Assembly: GCA_040414495.1 (NCBI GenBank) | Contig: JBEDUI010000221.1 | Coordinates: forward strand, 1 to 21,952 | Source of the DNA: DATAVB01 sp040414495 | GTDB lineage: Bacteria; Actinomycetota; Actinomycetes; Mycobacteriales; QHCD01 | Reading direction: 5' to 3' | DNA length: 21,952 nucleotides | Part shown: positions 1 through 8,129 of the stretch, one piece after another | How positions within the stretch are numbered: the stretch's first letter is position 1 | How the letters are laid out: every line of letters starts with the position of its first letter | Translations under genes and position numbers: made by a program | Notes under the pieces: generated by a model | Databases searched by the model: none | What the model saw: only the letters and a program-made list of their open reading frames with translations | Told to the model about the DNA's origin: nothing

Positions 1-6
1 GCTTTA

Positions 7-2985
7 TCAGCAGCACCCGTCCTCGGCCGCCAACCAGGCGGCGCGTTCAGGATCAGCCAACGCCTCGACTACCGCGGCCCGCCGATCCCAGCGATCCAGC
101 CGCCAGGCCAGCGCCCGGCCCAACGCCGCCGCCCCAGCCTTGGCGTCCACGTGGTCGACATCGCCGGCCGGCCACCAACTCACCGCCACCCCAGCCACCG
201 TCAGTCCATTGTGGACCTCAACCGAAGCAGCCGGAATCGCCGCCCCACAACGGGTTACGGCCAATTCGATCCCCGGCACCGCGTCCCACCCGGACCGCAC
301 GCCACCGGAATCCGGCCCGGCCGCGTCCACGACCCCGGACGCCAACGGCAGATCCAACAGTTCCGCCACCGCTTCGGCCGCCCCGCCCGCCGGCACCGGC
401 GAAAAAGTCAACAACGGCAGCAGATAAGGCGCATCCAGCACGACCGCATCGTCCCGGTCGACTACTCGCGCCGGCTCGACCCGTACGAACGCCGGCGGAT
501 CCAACTCGAAATCCCGTACCGCTTCGGCAATCTGCGCGTACACGCCCTGCAGTACGGCCAGCGGAACCGTCCGAGCCGGATCACCGAGCCGGGCCAGCAG
601 ATCGGGTATGGCACCGATATCGGCAAGTACGTCCGCGAGCCCGGTCCGTACCCCGGTCAGCTCGGCCACATCGTCATTGACCGGCGCGATGTCATAAAGC
701 CCAGCCAGATCCAGGGCCGCTTGAGTCCGCAGCCCGTCCGGCCGCCGCCCGTCCAGCACCGGATGGGTACGCAGCCACCACCGGGTGTACGAGCCAACGT
801 CAACCACGTCATCGCCGTATTCGGCCGCCGTCGGGGCCAGTACGACCCTCCGCAGCGGCGGTCGGGACAGCAGCGCCAGGGCCCGCGGCCAGGCGTCCGG
901 TCGTACGAACTCCAGGTCGCGGACCGCCACCACGTCCGGCAGTACCGGCGGCACAAGGGAATCGGGAACCTGGTCGAGCACGGCGTCGTACCACTCCGAC
1001 TCGCCGTCCAACTGCAGGTCGGCCTCGCTCGGGTCGACGTCCTCCTCGCGCAGCACCGCGAACCCGCGCAGCGCCCCGACCTTTTCCAGTACGTCGCTAC
1101 CCCAGCGTTCCAGCACATCCGGGTCCGGCCGGCCGAACGGTGCGTCGTCCGCCACCAGCGCGGCCAATTCGCCACCGGGCAGCAACAACTCACCGGCCGG
1201 GTACCAGTCGCCGTCCTGGCCCGGAATCGGCAACGCCGCCAGCCAGGGCAGCTCCTCGACCCCGATCCCGGCCGCGGTCACCAGGCCAAGCACGGCCTCG
1301 CTCAATGGCTCCGGGTCGTCCAGGTCGAGCGCTGATTCGACCTGCGCGGCCACCCGGTCATCGGTGAGTACGGCCGCGGCGGTGGCCGGCTGCGCACCGA
1401 GCCGGGCCAGCAGCGGATGCGCCGCGTCGGCCGCCACCACCCGCAGGCCGAGCGCATCGAGAGCGGGCAGTTCCTCCTCCGGCAACAGCAGACCGCGCGG
1501 CCCGGTCACGGTACGGCCATCGGCCAGCGGCACCGGCAACCCGGCCAAGGCGTCCGCCTCGACCTCGGCCAGCGCGTCGTACACCTGGTGCCACCACGAG
1601 GCCGGTCGGTCCACAGTGGACAACAGTTCGATCAACGCGGGAACGCCGAGCCGCCGGACCCCGAGCGCATTGAGCGCATTGGCCCAGCGCGGTGTTGCCC
1701 ATTCCGCCGGCAGCAGTCCGTCGAGAATGTCGGCGAATACGTCGGGCCGGACCTGTTCCAGCGCGGTCGCGGCTTCCGGCGTCACCCGCGTATCAAAAGA
1801 GTCCACTGTGGACAGAAACTCGGTCTGGCGTAGCTCATTCAGGCAGGCGGCGACCAGCGCGTGGTCGAACGCACCCGCGGCCAGAGTCGGGCGCGGCACC
1901 AACTCCAGTACGGCCGGCGCCGGGTCCAGGCCCGCCACCAACTCCGCGTATCCACGGGCGGCCTGCTCGATCAGGTAGTCGGCGAGCGGGCCCGGGGCGA
2001 CGTGCCGCCGGTCCGGGTCCAGCGGAATCGAGGCGATCAGCCGGGCCGGCAACGACACCGGTTCGGCGCTGGGCGTTGGGGCGAACAGCACCCGCTCGGT
2101 CACCGGAATCGGCTCGCCGTCGGGCTTAAGCGGCACGGCCCAGAGCAGCGACCACCGGTCGCGGGCCCGTTCTTCGGTCGGCCGGTCGGCCAGCAATTCG
2201 GCCGGGATAACGCCGGCCGATTCGGCCAACCGCCACCGCGTACCAACCGAGTCGTCGCGCAACTCCACGTCGGACCCGGAACGCTGAGCGGTCAGCATCC
2301 GGTCACCGATCTGGATCCGTTGCAGGGCAGGCAATCCGAGCAACAGCTCCGGGCTGACATCAGCGAGGGCCGCTTCGACCGCGGCACGCGCCTCGGGCCG
2401 GATCGGCAGCACGACCTCGGTGTCGAAGCCGGCCGGAGGCGAAGCGTCGTCGGGCCAGGGCAGCCGCAGCGTCGGCACGCCGCCGTCCCGGCGGGCCAGC
2501 TCGTCGGCGAGGGCGGGCAGGTCGGCTACCGCGGCCGCCGTCTCGGCCCGGGAGAACCGCACGCCGCCATTGCGGGAGTGCACTGCCGGCTCATCGCTGA
2601 CCGCCAGCACCGCCGCGAAACCCACGCCGAACCGCCCAACAGCGAGCCCGTCCCGTTTAGCAGAGGCGCGCAACGTCGCCAGCGACTGCACACCGGCCGC
2701 ATCCAGTGGCGCGCCTACGTTCGCGGCCCGCAGCACCGTCCCGTCGAACGAGAGCCGCAGCGAGCCGGCGACCCCGGCCCGGGCGGCCGCGTCGCCCGCG
2801 TTCTGGGCCAGCTCGACCACCAGCCGGTCCCGGTAGCCACCGAGCGCGTAGTCCTCTTCGGCATTGGCGTCCTCACGGAACCGGGCCGGCGACGCGGCCC
2901 ACGCCGCCAGCACCCGAGCCCGGATTGCCGCCGTATCAAAGGGATCGGAGCCCTCGAACAAGTCTGGTTGCCCGGGCGCGACCAC
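7..2985 (-). CDS. Sacsin/Hsp90-type (GHKL) ATPase-domain protein, 992 aa
   Basis: Large cytosolic protein with an N-terminal GHKL-type ATP-binding module of the sacsin/Hsp90 kind. The N box ELAQNAGDA is at residues 58-66 (E58, N62, D65), a divergent NVGAPL segment is near 89-94, and the glycine-rich lid motif GRFGVGF is at 117-123. The remaining roughly 850 residues are Leu/Ala/Asp-rich, with no transmembrane segment and no second domain that I recognise. I chose the GTG at 2985: it lies one base after the TGA of the upstream DUF3027 gene, and residues further upstream in this frame are Arg/Ser/Pro-rich read-through of that gene. This spacing implies translational coupling. The family role is presumably chaperone-like or conformational ATPase; the client is unknown. 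The protein ends in EDGCC, a terminal Cys pair. Family assignment is fairly sure, function is inferred. Confidence 0.85.
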   Translation of the reverse strand: MVAPGQPDLFEGSDPFDTAAIRARVLAAWAASPARFREDANAEEDYALGGYRDRLVVELAQNAGDAAARAGVAGSLRLSFDGTVLRAANVGAPLDAAGVQSLATLRASAKRDGLAVGRFGVGFAAVLAVSDEPAVHSRNGGVRFSRAETAAAVADLPALADELARRDGGVPTLRLPWPDDASPPAGFDTEVVLPIRPEARAAVEAALADVSPELLLGLPALQRIQIGDRMLTAQRSGSDVELRDDSVGTRWRLAESAGVIPAELLADRPTEERARDRWSLLWAVPLKPDGEPIPVTERVLFAPTPSAEPVSLPARLIASIPLDPDRRHVAPGPLADYLIEQAARGYAELVAGLDPAPAVLELVPRPTLAAGAFDHALVAACLNELRQTEFLSTVDSFDTRVTPEAATALEQVRPDVFADILDGLLPAEWATPRWANALNALGVRRLGVPALIELLSTVDRPASWWHQVYDALAEVEADALAGLPVPLADGRTVTGPRGLLLPEEELPALDALGLRVVAADAAHPLLARLGAQPATAAAVLTDDRVAAQVESALDLDDPEPLSEAVLGLVTAAGIGVEELPWLAALPIPGQDGDWYPAGELLLPGGELAALVADDAPFGRPDPDVLERWGSDVLEKVGALRGFAVLREEDVDPSEADLQLDGESEWYDAVLDQVPDSLVPPVLPDVVAVRDLEFVRPDAWPRALALLSRPPLRRVVLAPTAAEYGDDVVDVGSYTRWWLRTHPVLDGRRPDGLRTQAALDLAGLYDIAPVNDDVAELTGVRTGLADVLADIGAIPDLLARLGDPARTVPLAVLQGVYAQIAEAVRDFELDPPAFVRVEPARVVDRDDAVVLDAPYLLPLLTFSPVPAGGAAEAVAELLDLPLASGVVDAAGPDSGGVRSGWDAVPGIELAVTRCGAAIPAASVEVHNGLTVAGVAVSWWPAGDVDHVDAKAGAAALGRALAWRLDRWDRRAAVVEALADPERAAWLAAEDGCC

Positions 2986-2986
2986 G

Positions 2987-3817
2987 TCAGCTGTGGCCGA
3001 GCTCGGCGTCCTCGGCGCCCTCGACCGAGCCCTCGGCGACGCGTTGCGGCTCGACGTCGATGGCCCGGTCGTCGTACACCTCATGCGTATCGGTCGGCAC
3101 CGTGGCCTCGACCAGCGCCTCGGAATGCGCACCGCAGCCGAAGTCGGCGGTCACCACCCGGCCGTCGGCCGGCGAGAACTCGTTGCCGCACACGCCGAAT
3201 GCGGGCCGCAGCCAACCGGCCACTTGCAGGTAGAAACCGCAGCCGGCGCACTTTCCGGGGGCGTGCGATGCCATCGCGGTACGCGGGCCGGTGTCAGAAT
3301 TACGCCAGCGCTCGGCCGCGTCCTCCCGGCCCAGCCGCGACATCACCCGTACCCGGCCGAGGCCGACCTCCGTGGCCACCTCCTCGACCGCCGGGTCGTC
3401 CGACTCCACGTACGCGGGGGCGAGCCGGTCATCGTCGGGGGCGGTGGGCAGCAGGTCGCCGACACCGAGGTCGCCCGGCTGCAGCCGTTCGCTCCACGGC
3501 AACCACTCCGGCGCCAGCAGCGCGCCCTCGCCCGGCAGCAGGACAACTTCGTCGACGGTCACCGACTTGGCCCGGCTGGCCCGGGCCACGGTCACGGCCC
3601 AACGCCAACCCCGGTACCCGGCCAGGGTCGAGGCGAAGTAGTGCATCGCCACCCGCTGCCCGACCGGCTCGACGCCCAGGTGTTCGCCCACCGACGAGCC
3701 GCCCTCGGCGACCGCCGCTTCGCGGGCAAGGTTGACTGCCTCCGCTACCGCCCTGTCGACGGAGTTGCGGGCACTGGCGGTTCGGGCTGGCGGGTTGGCT
3801 GCTGTTCGGGTTGCCAC
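2987..3817 (-). CDS. DUF3027 domain-containing protein, 276 aa
   Basis: Conserved actinobacterial protein of unknown function. It carries the core I associate with DUF3027: an EHLGVE segment, a YRGWRWAVTVARA block, TVDEVVLLPG and WSERLQPGDLGVGDLLPT. Further on is a small CAGCGFY motif with additional Cys residues (FGVCGNEF, DFGCGAHSE), which could form a zinc-binding knuckle; that last point is inference. An in-frame ATG exists at 3922, but the 35 codons it adds have poor G/C at third positions and no family resemblance, so I place the start at the GTG at 3817. CATTAT ends six bases before this GTG, so a leaderless start is possible. The gene ends one base before the ATPase gene, making a tight two-gene unit. 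I recall Rv0877 of M. tuberculosis as the counterpart. Confidence 0.85.
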   Translation of the reverse strand: MATRTAANPPARTASARNSVDRAVAEAVNLAREAAVAEGGSSVGEHLGVEPVGQRVAMHYFASTLAGYRGWRWAVTVARASRAKSVTVDEVVLLPGEGALLAPEWLPWSERLQPGDLGVGDLLPTAPDDDRLAPAYVESDDPAVEEVATEVGLGRVRVMSRLGREDAAERWRNSDTGPRTAMASHAPGKCAGCGFYLQVAGWLRPAFGVCGNEFSPADGRVVTADFGCGAHSEALVEATVPTDTHEVYDDRAIDVEPQRVAEGSVEGAEDAELGHS

Positions 3818-3936
3818 GACACCATAATGACGCACCGACCGGAGGTCGTTCGCAGCGGCTTCGATACCGCTCCGTAGCCGACCGAGCGCGCGACGTGGAT
3901 GCGCCGAACGGACGCGAGCCATAAAACAATTCGACG

Positions 3937-3952
3937 GAATGCATTCGAATTC
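3937..3952. promoter_or_regulatory. Nested palindromes, possible operator
   Basis: GAATGCATTCGAATTC contains three overlapping perfect palindromes: GAATGCATTC (3937-3946), ATTCGAAT (3943-3950) and GAATTC (3947-3952). The arrangement is unusual in such GC-rich DNA and sits between two divergent genes. A regulator-binding role is inference only. Confidence 0.25.
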
Positions 3953-4014
3953 TTACGCATGGTGTTTTTGCTAGTCCATTTCCAGACAACGAAGCGTTTT
4001 CGGCGTCATAACCA

Positions 4015-4043
4015 TTGACTTCACCCGGACCGGGTTTTTAACT
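4015..4043 (+). promoter_or_regulatory. Candidate promoter for the GH99-like gene
   Basis: TTGACT (4015-4020), 17 bases, then TTAACT (4038-4043), a reasonable -35/-10 pair about 90 bases before the ATG at 4135. The spacer contains a 5-bp hairpin ACCCG-GAC-CGGGT (4023-4035) followed by T5 (4035-4039). The same bases could therefore instead act as a weak terminator-like element, and the two readings compete. Confidence 0.4.
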
Positions 4044-4134
4044 CTGCTTGGACGGCAATGCAGGCGTCCGTTCCCATTCCCCATCGCAGCTGGCTCCGCG
4101 ATACCTGCTGCCCTTTTAACGTTGGGGCGCCGTC

Positions 4135-5088
4135 ATGCGCAAAATACGTACGGTACGAATCCTATTACTAATCGTGTCAGCGCTGGCATTGTTGGTGCCG
4201 GCGATCAACAGTCCACACGCGACAGCCAGCGTCACCCCGCGGGCTCTACCGTGCCCGCCCAACGCCAGTTCGCCGGTACTGCCGAGCACCACCAGCCAGA
4301 AGGCGCAGCCGCACTTCCCGATCCGCGCCGCGTTTTATTACGGCTGGACCTCGCGCAGCTCGCATTATCACCCGACCTACGGCTCGGACGACGTGTGCAT
4401 TCACGGTGACGCTCCAAAGCGGACAGTCAGCCAAATGCGGTACGCGAGAATGAAAGCCGGAATCGCGTCCTGGATGGGCCGGGGAACGCCGTCGGACAAG
4501 CGAATTCCGGCACTGCTGCGGGCCGCCGACGGCACCACGTTCCGGTGGACGCTCTATTACGAACCGGCCGGGCAGACGATCGGGCAGATTGGCGACGACC
4601 TGAACTACATTGCCCGGCATTACACCCGCGACCGCAATTTCCTGCGCGTAAACGGAAAACCGGTGCTGTTCGTATGGGCCGGCGGCTCGAACAACTGCAG
4701 CCTCACCCACCGCTGGACCTCGGTCAACAAAGGCCGGTTTTACCTCGTGCTCAAGGATTATTACCGCTGGCAGGACTGCCGTTACCAACCGTCGAGCTGG
4801 CATGCCTACGGTCCGGCCAGCCGGCGGCTATCGGTCGGCGCGCACGCCTATTCGATTTCACCGGGATTCTGGCGGAACGGCGCCGCGCATCCCACATTGG
4901 CCCGCGACACGAAAGCGTGGGCCGCGGCCGTACGTTCGATGGTGGCCAGCAAAGCGCACTGGCAGCTGATCACCACGTTCAACGAATGGGGCGAGAATAC
5001 CGCCGTGGAAAGCGCCAGCGAATGGCACAGCAGCAGCACCAAAGGCCGTTATCTCGACCTGTTACGGCAATACATCGCGGGCCATTAA
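4135..5088 (+). CDS. Secreted GH99-like glycoside hydrolase family protein, 317 aa
   Basis: Exported protein. The N-terminus is MRKIRTVR followed by a hydrophobic stretch (residues 9-25) and an ATA-S site near 31/32, a classical signal peptide. The mature part resembles bacterial GH99-like (endo-alpha-mannosidase-type) proteins: AFYYGW (66-71), HPTYGSDD (79-86), GIASWMGRGTP (109-119), LYYEPAG (140-146) and the C-terminal acidic motif FNEWGENTAVE (282-292). E284, E287 and E292 fall where GH99 enzymes carry catalytic glutamates. N288 replaces the glycine I would expect in GEGTAVE. Mature cysteines at 40, 88, 188 and 215 could form disulfides. Substrate is unknown; an alpha-linked polysaccharide is a guess. 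The gene shares its stop bases with the convergent SDR gene and looks monocistronic. Confidence 0.75.
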   Translation: MRKIRTVRILLLIVSALALLVPAINSPHATASVTPRALPCPPNASSPVLPSTTSQKAQPHFPIRAAFYYGWTSRSSHYHPTYGSDDVCIHGDAPKRTVSQMRYARMKAGIASWMGRGTPSDKRIPALLRAADGTTFRWTLYYEPAGQTIGQIGDDLNYIARHYTRDRNFLRVNGKPVLFVWAGGSNNCSLTHRWTSVNKGRFYLVLKDYYRWQDCRYQPSSWHAYGPASRRLSVGAHAYSISPGFWRNGAAHPTLARDTKAWAAAVRSMVASKAHWQLITTFNEWGENTAVESASEWHSSSTKGRYLDLLRQYIAGH

Positions 5089-5894
5089 CGTAAGCGCAGC
5101 ACGTTTCCGGTAATCAACGCGCCGGCATCGGACACCACGAAGTCGATCACTTCGGCGACCTCGTCCGGGGTGGCCACGTGCACGTGGTCGTCGCTGCTGG
5201 CCACGGACTCGCGGACGCTGTCGGTGACCCACCCGGTGTCGGTGACCGGCGGATAGACCATGTTGGCGGTAATCCCGCGCTCGGCCAGCTCGACCGAGGC
5301 GGCCATCGTGTAGTTCTCCTGGGCCGCCTTCGCCGCGCCGTAGGACACCTCGGACGGGAAACCCATCGGCCCACCCGAGGTCAACCCGACGATGCGGCCC
5401 CAGTCGGCCCCGCGCGCGGCGTGCCGGCGGGCGTACTCGGCGATCAACAGCGCCGCCGCCATAGCGTCCACGGCGAACTGCGGTCCGAACGTCGCGGCCG
5501 ACACCGGCTGCATCCGGCGGCCAAACCGGTCTCGCTCGACCGGCGCGAACGTGTCCTGCACCCAACCGGTGGCGTTGTTGATCAGGATGTCGACCGGCCC
5601 CAGCTCGGCTTCGGCCCGGTCGAACAACCGCGGGATCTGCTCGGGGTCGGACAGGTCTGCCTCGACCGCGACCGCCGACCCGCCGGCGGCCCGGATCTGC
5701 TCGACCACCTCATCGGCGCCGGCCGCGCGGCGACGCCGGTACAGCTCCGGCGTCCCCGGATCGACCGGGTCCTGCACCCGCAGGAACGTGACCAACACCG
5801 CGACGCCCCTGGCGGCGAGCCGACGTGCGACCGCCGCGCCAATGCCGTGATTGGCGCCGGTCACCAAAGCGACCCGGCTGGTGACCTCTGCCAT
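5085..5894 (-). CDS. Short-chain dehydrogenase/reductase (SDR), 269 aa
   Basis: Classical Rossmann-fold NAD(P)H-dependent oxidoreductase. The cofactor glycine motif TGANHGIG is at residues 12-19, NNA at 106-108, the catalytic Ser at 173 (LTSGG) and the YGAAK motif gives Tyr185 and Lys189. The segment after beta-strand 2 (about residues 39-60, Arg/Pro-rich) is longer than in minimal SDRs and may contribute to cofactor or substrate specificity. The start ATG at 5894 has a GAGG Shine-Dalgarno seven bases upstream. The substrate cannot be told from sequence; 3-oxoacyl-ACP-reductase-like annotation would be the default. The gene is divergent from the MFS gene and convergent with the GH99-like gene, with stop codons overlapping in TTAA (5085-5088). 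Confidence 0.9.
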   Translation of the reverse strand: MAEVTSRVALVTGANHGIGAAVARRLAARGVAVLVTFLRVQDPVDPGTPELYRRRRAAGADEVVEQIRAAGGSAVAVEADLSDPEQIPRLFDRAEAELGPVDILINNATGWVQDTFAPVERDRFGRRMQPVSAATFGPQFAVDAMAAALLIAEYARRHAARGADWGRIVGLTSGGPMGFPSEVSYGAAKAAQENYTMAASVELAERGITANMVYPPVTDTGWVTDSVRESVASSDDHVHVATPDEVAEVIDFVVSDAGALITGNVLRLR

Positions 5895-5969
5895 CGATGA
5901 CCCTCAATCTTCGCAGCCAGAACCCGGCTGAATCGGGCGCTGTGCCGAACGGAGAGTCACCGTACTGGG

Positions 5970-5975
5970 TATGGT
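5970..5975 (+). promoter_or_regulatory. Weak -10 candidate for the MFS gene
   Basis: TATGGT fits the actinobacterial TANNNT -10 pattern and lies about 70 bases before the chosen MFS start. No convincing -35 hexamer is visible 16-18 bases upstream, so this is only a candidate. Confidence 0.25.
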
Positions 5976-6046
5976 CCGCCGACGTCGGCCAAAAACCGGC
6001 ACGCCGGGCACGACAGCGTGGGGGCACGTGCGGCAGGATGGAAGTC

Positions 6047-7669
6047 GTGACATTGCCCGGCTTTCCCTCCTCGCCCCGCCGGCCGGGCGGGGAAGGCCGT
6101 GCTGCCCAACCGCCGGAGGACTCGACGGGCGAGCCGGCCGGCGGTTCGAACCGGGCCGGGGACACCCGGCGGCTGGATCCGCCACCCCACTACCGGCAGC
6201 AGCCGCCGCCGGGGCACAACCAACAGCCACCGCCAGGGCACGACCAGCAGCCGCCTCCCCCGCGCGCGCCCAAGGTCACCGTGACCCGAGTCGCGGCCGC
6301 CCGGGCCAAGGAGCTGTCCCAGCGAACCGTGACCCGGATCGGCAACGCCAGTCGGGCCGACGGCGCCGACCGTTCCGGACTGACCCGGCTGATCTGGCTG
6401 AACGTCGTACAAACCGGTGGCGACGCGATGATCGCGGTCGCTCTGGCCAACACGATCTTCTTCTCCGCCGCGACCAGTCAGCAGCGCGGCAACGTCGCGC
6501 TCTACCTGGCGATCACGATGGCGCCGTTCGCGGTGGTCGCGCCGATCATCGGGCCGCTGCTGGACAACCTGCAGCACGGCCGCCGGTACGCCCTGGCCGG
6601 GACGATGCTCGGCCGCGCGGTCCTGGCCTGGGTGATGGCGCAGAACTTCCACAACATCGGGTTCTATCCGGCCGTACTCGGGTTCCTGGTGCTGTCGAAG
6701 GCGTACAACGTGCTGAAGGCGGCCGTCGTACCTCGGGTCCTGCCCGAACGGCTGACGTTGGTCACCACCAACGCCCGATTGTCGATCTTCGCCCTCGGCG
6801 GCACGATCCTCGGCGGTGGTCTGGCCGGCGGCATCGTCAAGGTCTCCGACAGCGCCTGGACATTGCGTACGACCGCGGCCGTCTTCATCGCGGCGGCGAT
6901 CTTGTCGTTGAAGATGCCCAAGCACGTCGACTCCTCGCGCGGCGAGTCGACCGCGACGCTGCGAATGCAGAAGCCGACCGGGCGCCGGCAGCGCCATCCC
7001 ATGGGTCGGCCGGTGATCACCGCGTTGGAAGGGTCAGCCGCGCTGCGTGGGCTCTCCGGCTTCCTGACGTTGTTCCTGGCGTTCCTGCTGCAGCACAAGT
7101 ACCACGGGTTCGATGCGGCGGTGGCGCTCGGCGCATTGGCGGTCGCGGCCGGTGGCGGCAGCTTCCTCGGTACGGCGGCCGGGGCCCGGCTCAAGCTCGC
7201 CCGGCCCGACCGGTTGGTGCTGTGGTGTGCCATGGCGTCGGCCGCGATGTGTCTGATCACCGCGGTCATCTACAGCGTGGAGTTCGCGGTCGGTACGGCG
7301 TTGATCGCCGGCATGGCCAACAGCCTGGGCAAGCTGTCGCTGGACGCGATCATCCAGCGCGATGTCCCCGACTCGATGCGGGCCTCGGCCTTCGGCCGGT
7401 CCGAGACCGCGCTGCAGTTGGCCTGGGTGGTCGGTGCCGCGATCGGGATTTCGCTGCCGCTCAACGGCCGGCTCGGGTTCGCGGTCGCGGCCGCCCTGGT
7501 CGGCGCGAGCACTGCCCTGGTGATCTTCCTGCAGCGCGGCGGTCAACTGCCCAACCTGCGCCGGAAGCGGTCGAACTCCGGCCGCGGCGTCGGGCCGGGA
7601 ACTCCGGCCGCCCAAGCCTCCGGCGCGGGCCGAACCTCAGGGCAGCCGGAACGTCAGCGGCCGCAGTAA
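6047..7669 (+). CDS. MFS-type transporter with Pro/Gln-rich N-terminus, about 540 aa
   Basis: Integral membrane protein of the major facilitator type. About 12 hydrophobic helices can be read, beginning with the one around LIWLNVVQTGGDAMIAV and ending at the ALVGASTALVIFL helix, with a basic cytosolic loop in the middle (PTGRRQRHPMGR). Before helix 1 there are roughly 100 hydrophilic residues, including tandem QQPPPGH(N/D) repeats, and the C-terminus is a basic, disordered tail. I chose the GTG at 6047, preceded by AGGA eight bases upstream; the ATG at 6038 is a close alternative. The open frame reaches back to 5897, but that part has no family resemblance. Substrate is unknown. I recall Rv0876c of M. 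tuberculosis as the likely counterpart. It converges on the cold-shock gene with only 22 bases between stops and no clear terminator. Confidence 0.85.
   Translation: MTLPGFPSSPRRPGGEGRAAQPPEDSTGEPAGGSNRAGDTRRLDPPPHYRQQPPPGHNQQPPPGHDQQPPPPRAPKVTVTRVAAARAKELSQRTVTRIGNASRADGADRSGLTRLIWLNVVQTGGDAMIAVALANTIFFSAATSQQRGNVALYLAITMAPFAVVAPIIGPLLDNLQHGRRYALAGTMLGRAVLAWVMAQNFHNIGFYPAVLGFLVLSKAYNVLKAAVVPRVLPERLTLVTTNARLSIFALGGTILGGGLAGGIVKVSDSAWTLRTTAAVFIAAAILSLKMPKHVDSSRGESTATLRMQKPTGRRQRHPMGRPVITALEGSAALRGLSGFLTLFLAFLLQHKYHGFDAAVALGALAVAAGGGSFLGTAAGARLKLARPDRLVLWCAMASAAMCLITAVIYSVEFAVGTALIAGMANSLGKLSLDAIIQRDVPDSMRASAFGRSETALQLAWVVGAAIGISLPLNGRLGFAVAAALVGASTALVIFLQRGGQLPNLRRKRSNSGRGVGPGTPAAQASGAGRTSGQPERQRPQ
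6197..6262 (+). repeat. 24-bp in-frame repeats encoding QQPPPGH(N/D)
   Basis: Two full and one partial tandem 8-residue units, QQPPPGHN, QQPPPGHD and QQPPPP, lie in the cytosolic N-terminal tail of the MFS protein. The DNA copies differ at several third positions, so the repeat is not a very recent duplication. Confidence 0.8.
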
Positions 7670-7691
7670 GAGCGCAGGACTGAGGGTGCTG

Positions 7692-8075
7692 TCACGATTC
7701 CAGATCGGTGGCCACCGCGCGCAGCACCGTGGCCACCTTGCGGGCCACCGATCGATCCGGGTAGCGACCGCGCCGCAACGTGTTGGATACGCCGTCCAGC
7801 AGCTTGATCACGTCCTCGACGATGACCGTCATCTCGTCCGGGCTCTTGCGCTGCGCGGCTGAGACCGACGGCAACGGGTCGAGAACTCGCACGGATAGCG
7901 CCTGCTCGCCCCGGCGCCCCTCGGCAACACCGAACTCGACCCGCTGGCCGGGCTTGAGCTCGGTCACGCCACTCGGCAACGCATCCCGGTGCACGAACAC
8001 ATCGGGACCGCCTTCGCGGGAAAGAAAGCCGAAACCCTTCTCCGCACTGAACCACTTGACCTTGCCGGTAGGCAC
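7692..8075 (-). CDS. CspB-like cold-shock domain protein with C-terminal extension, 127 aa
   Basis: RNA/ssDNA-binding cold-shock protein. The cold-shock domain occupies residues 1-65, with RNP1 KGFGFL at 13-18 and RNP2 VFVHRDA at 26-32. It continues into an extension of about 60 residues (DEMTVIVEDVIKLLDGV, then a basic segment) not present in the usual 67-70 aa CspA proteins. This long architecture matches what I recall for mycobacterial CspB (Rv0871). The extension looks helical and may mediate oligomerisation; that is inference. The start is GTG at 8075 (protein MPTGKVKW), with a GAGG Shine-Dalgarno at 8082-8085 (minus strand) six bases upstream. The gene is divergent from the DUF3352-like gene and converges on the MFS gene. 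Confidence 0.9.
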   Translation of the reverse strand: MPTGKVKWFSAEKGFGFLSREGGPDVFVHRDALPSGVTELKPGQRVEFGVAEGRRGEQALSVRVLDPLPSVSAAQRKSPDEMTVIVEDVIKLLDGVSNTLRRGRYPDRSVARKVATVLRAVATDLES

Positions 8076-8129
8076 GGGTTGCCTCGCTTGCTGGGGATGT
8101 GAACGGATACGTCAGGCAATCGTTCGACT

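Larger units (their letters stand above)
3818..4134. other. Relatively AT-rich divergent intergenic region
   Basis: About 317 bases between the divergent DUF3027 and GH99-like genes. It is clearly more AT-rich than the surrounding genes, especially around 3920-4020. It holds overlapping palindromes at 3937-3952, a promoter candidate for the plus-strand gene at 4015-4043 and a short GC hairpin followed by five T at 4023-4039. I see no tRNA, no small ORF with convincing codon bias and no repeat shared with the rest of the window. Confidence 0.6.

Noticed and set aside
1861..3735. 624-codon plus-strand frame opposite the ATPase and DUF3027 genes
   Set aside because: Its composition is Arg/Pro/Gly noise and no motif is present. 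The minus-strand genes are supported by family motifs.
3818..3922. Upstream ATG start (3922) for the DUF3027 gene
   Set aside because: The added codons have weak third-position GC and do not resemble the family N-terminus, and there is no ribosome site before the ATG.
5971..7683. 570-codon frame overlapping the MFS gene in another frame
   Set aside because: It has no transmembrane pattern and an Arg-rich translation, whereas the overlapping frame gives about 12 clear helices.
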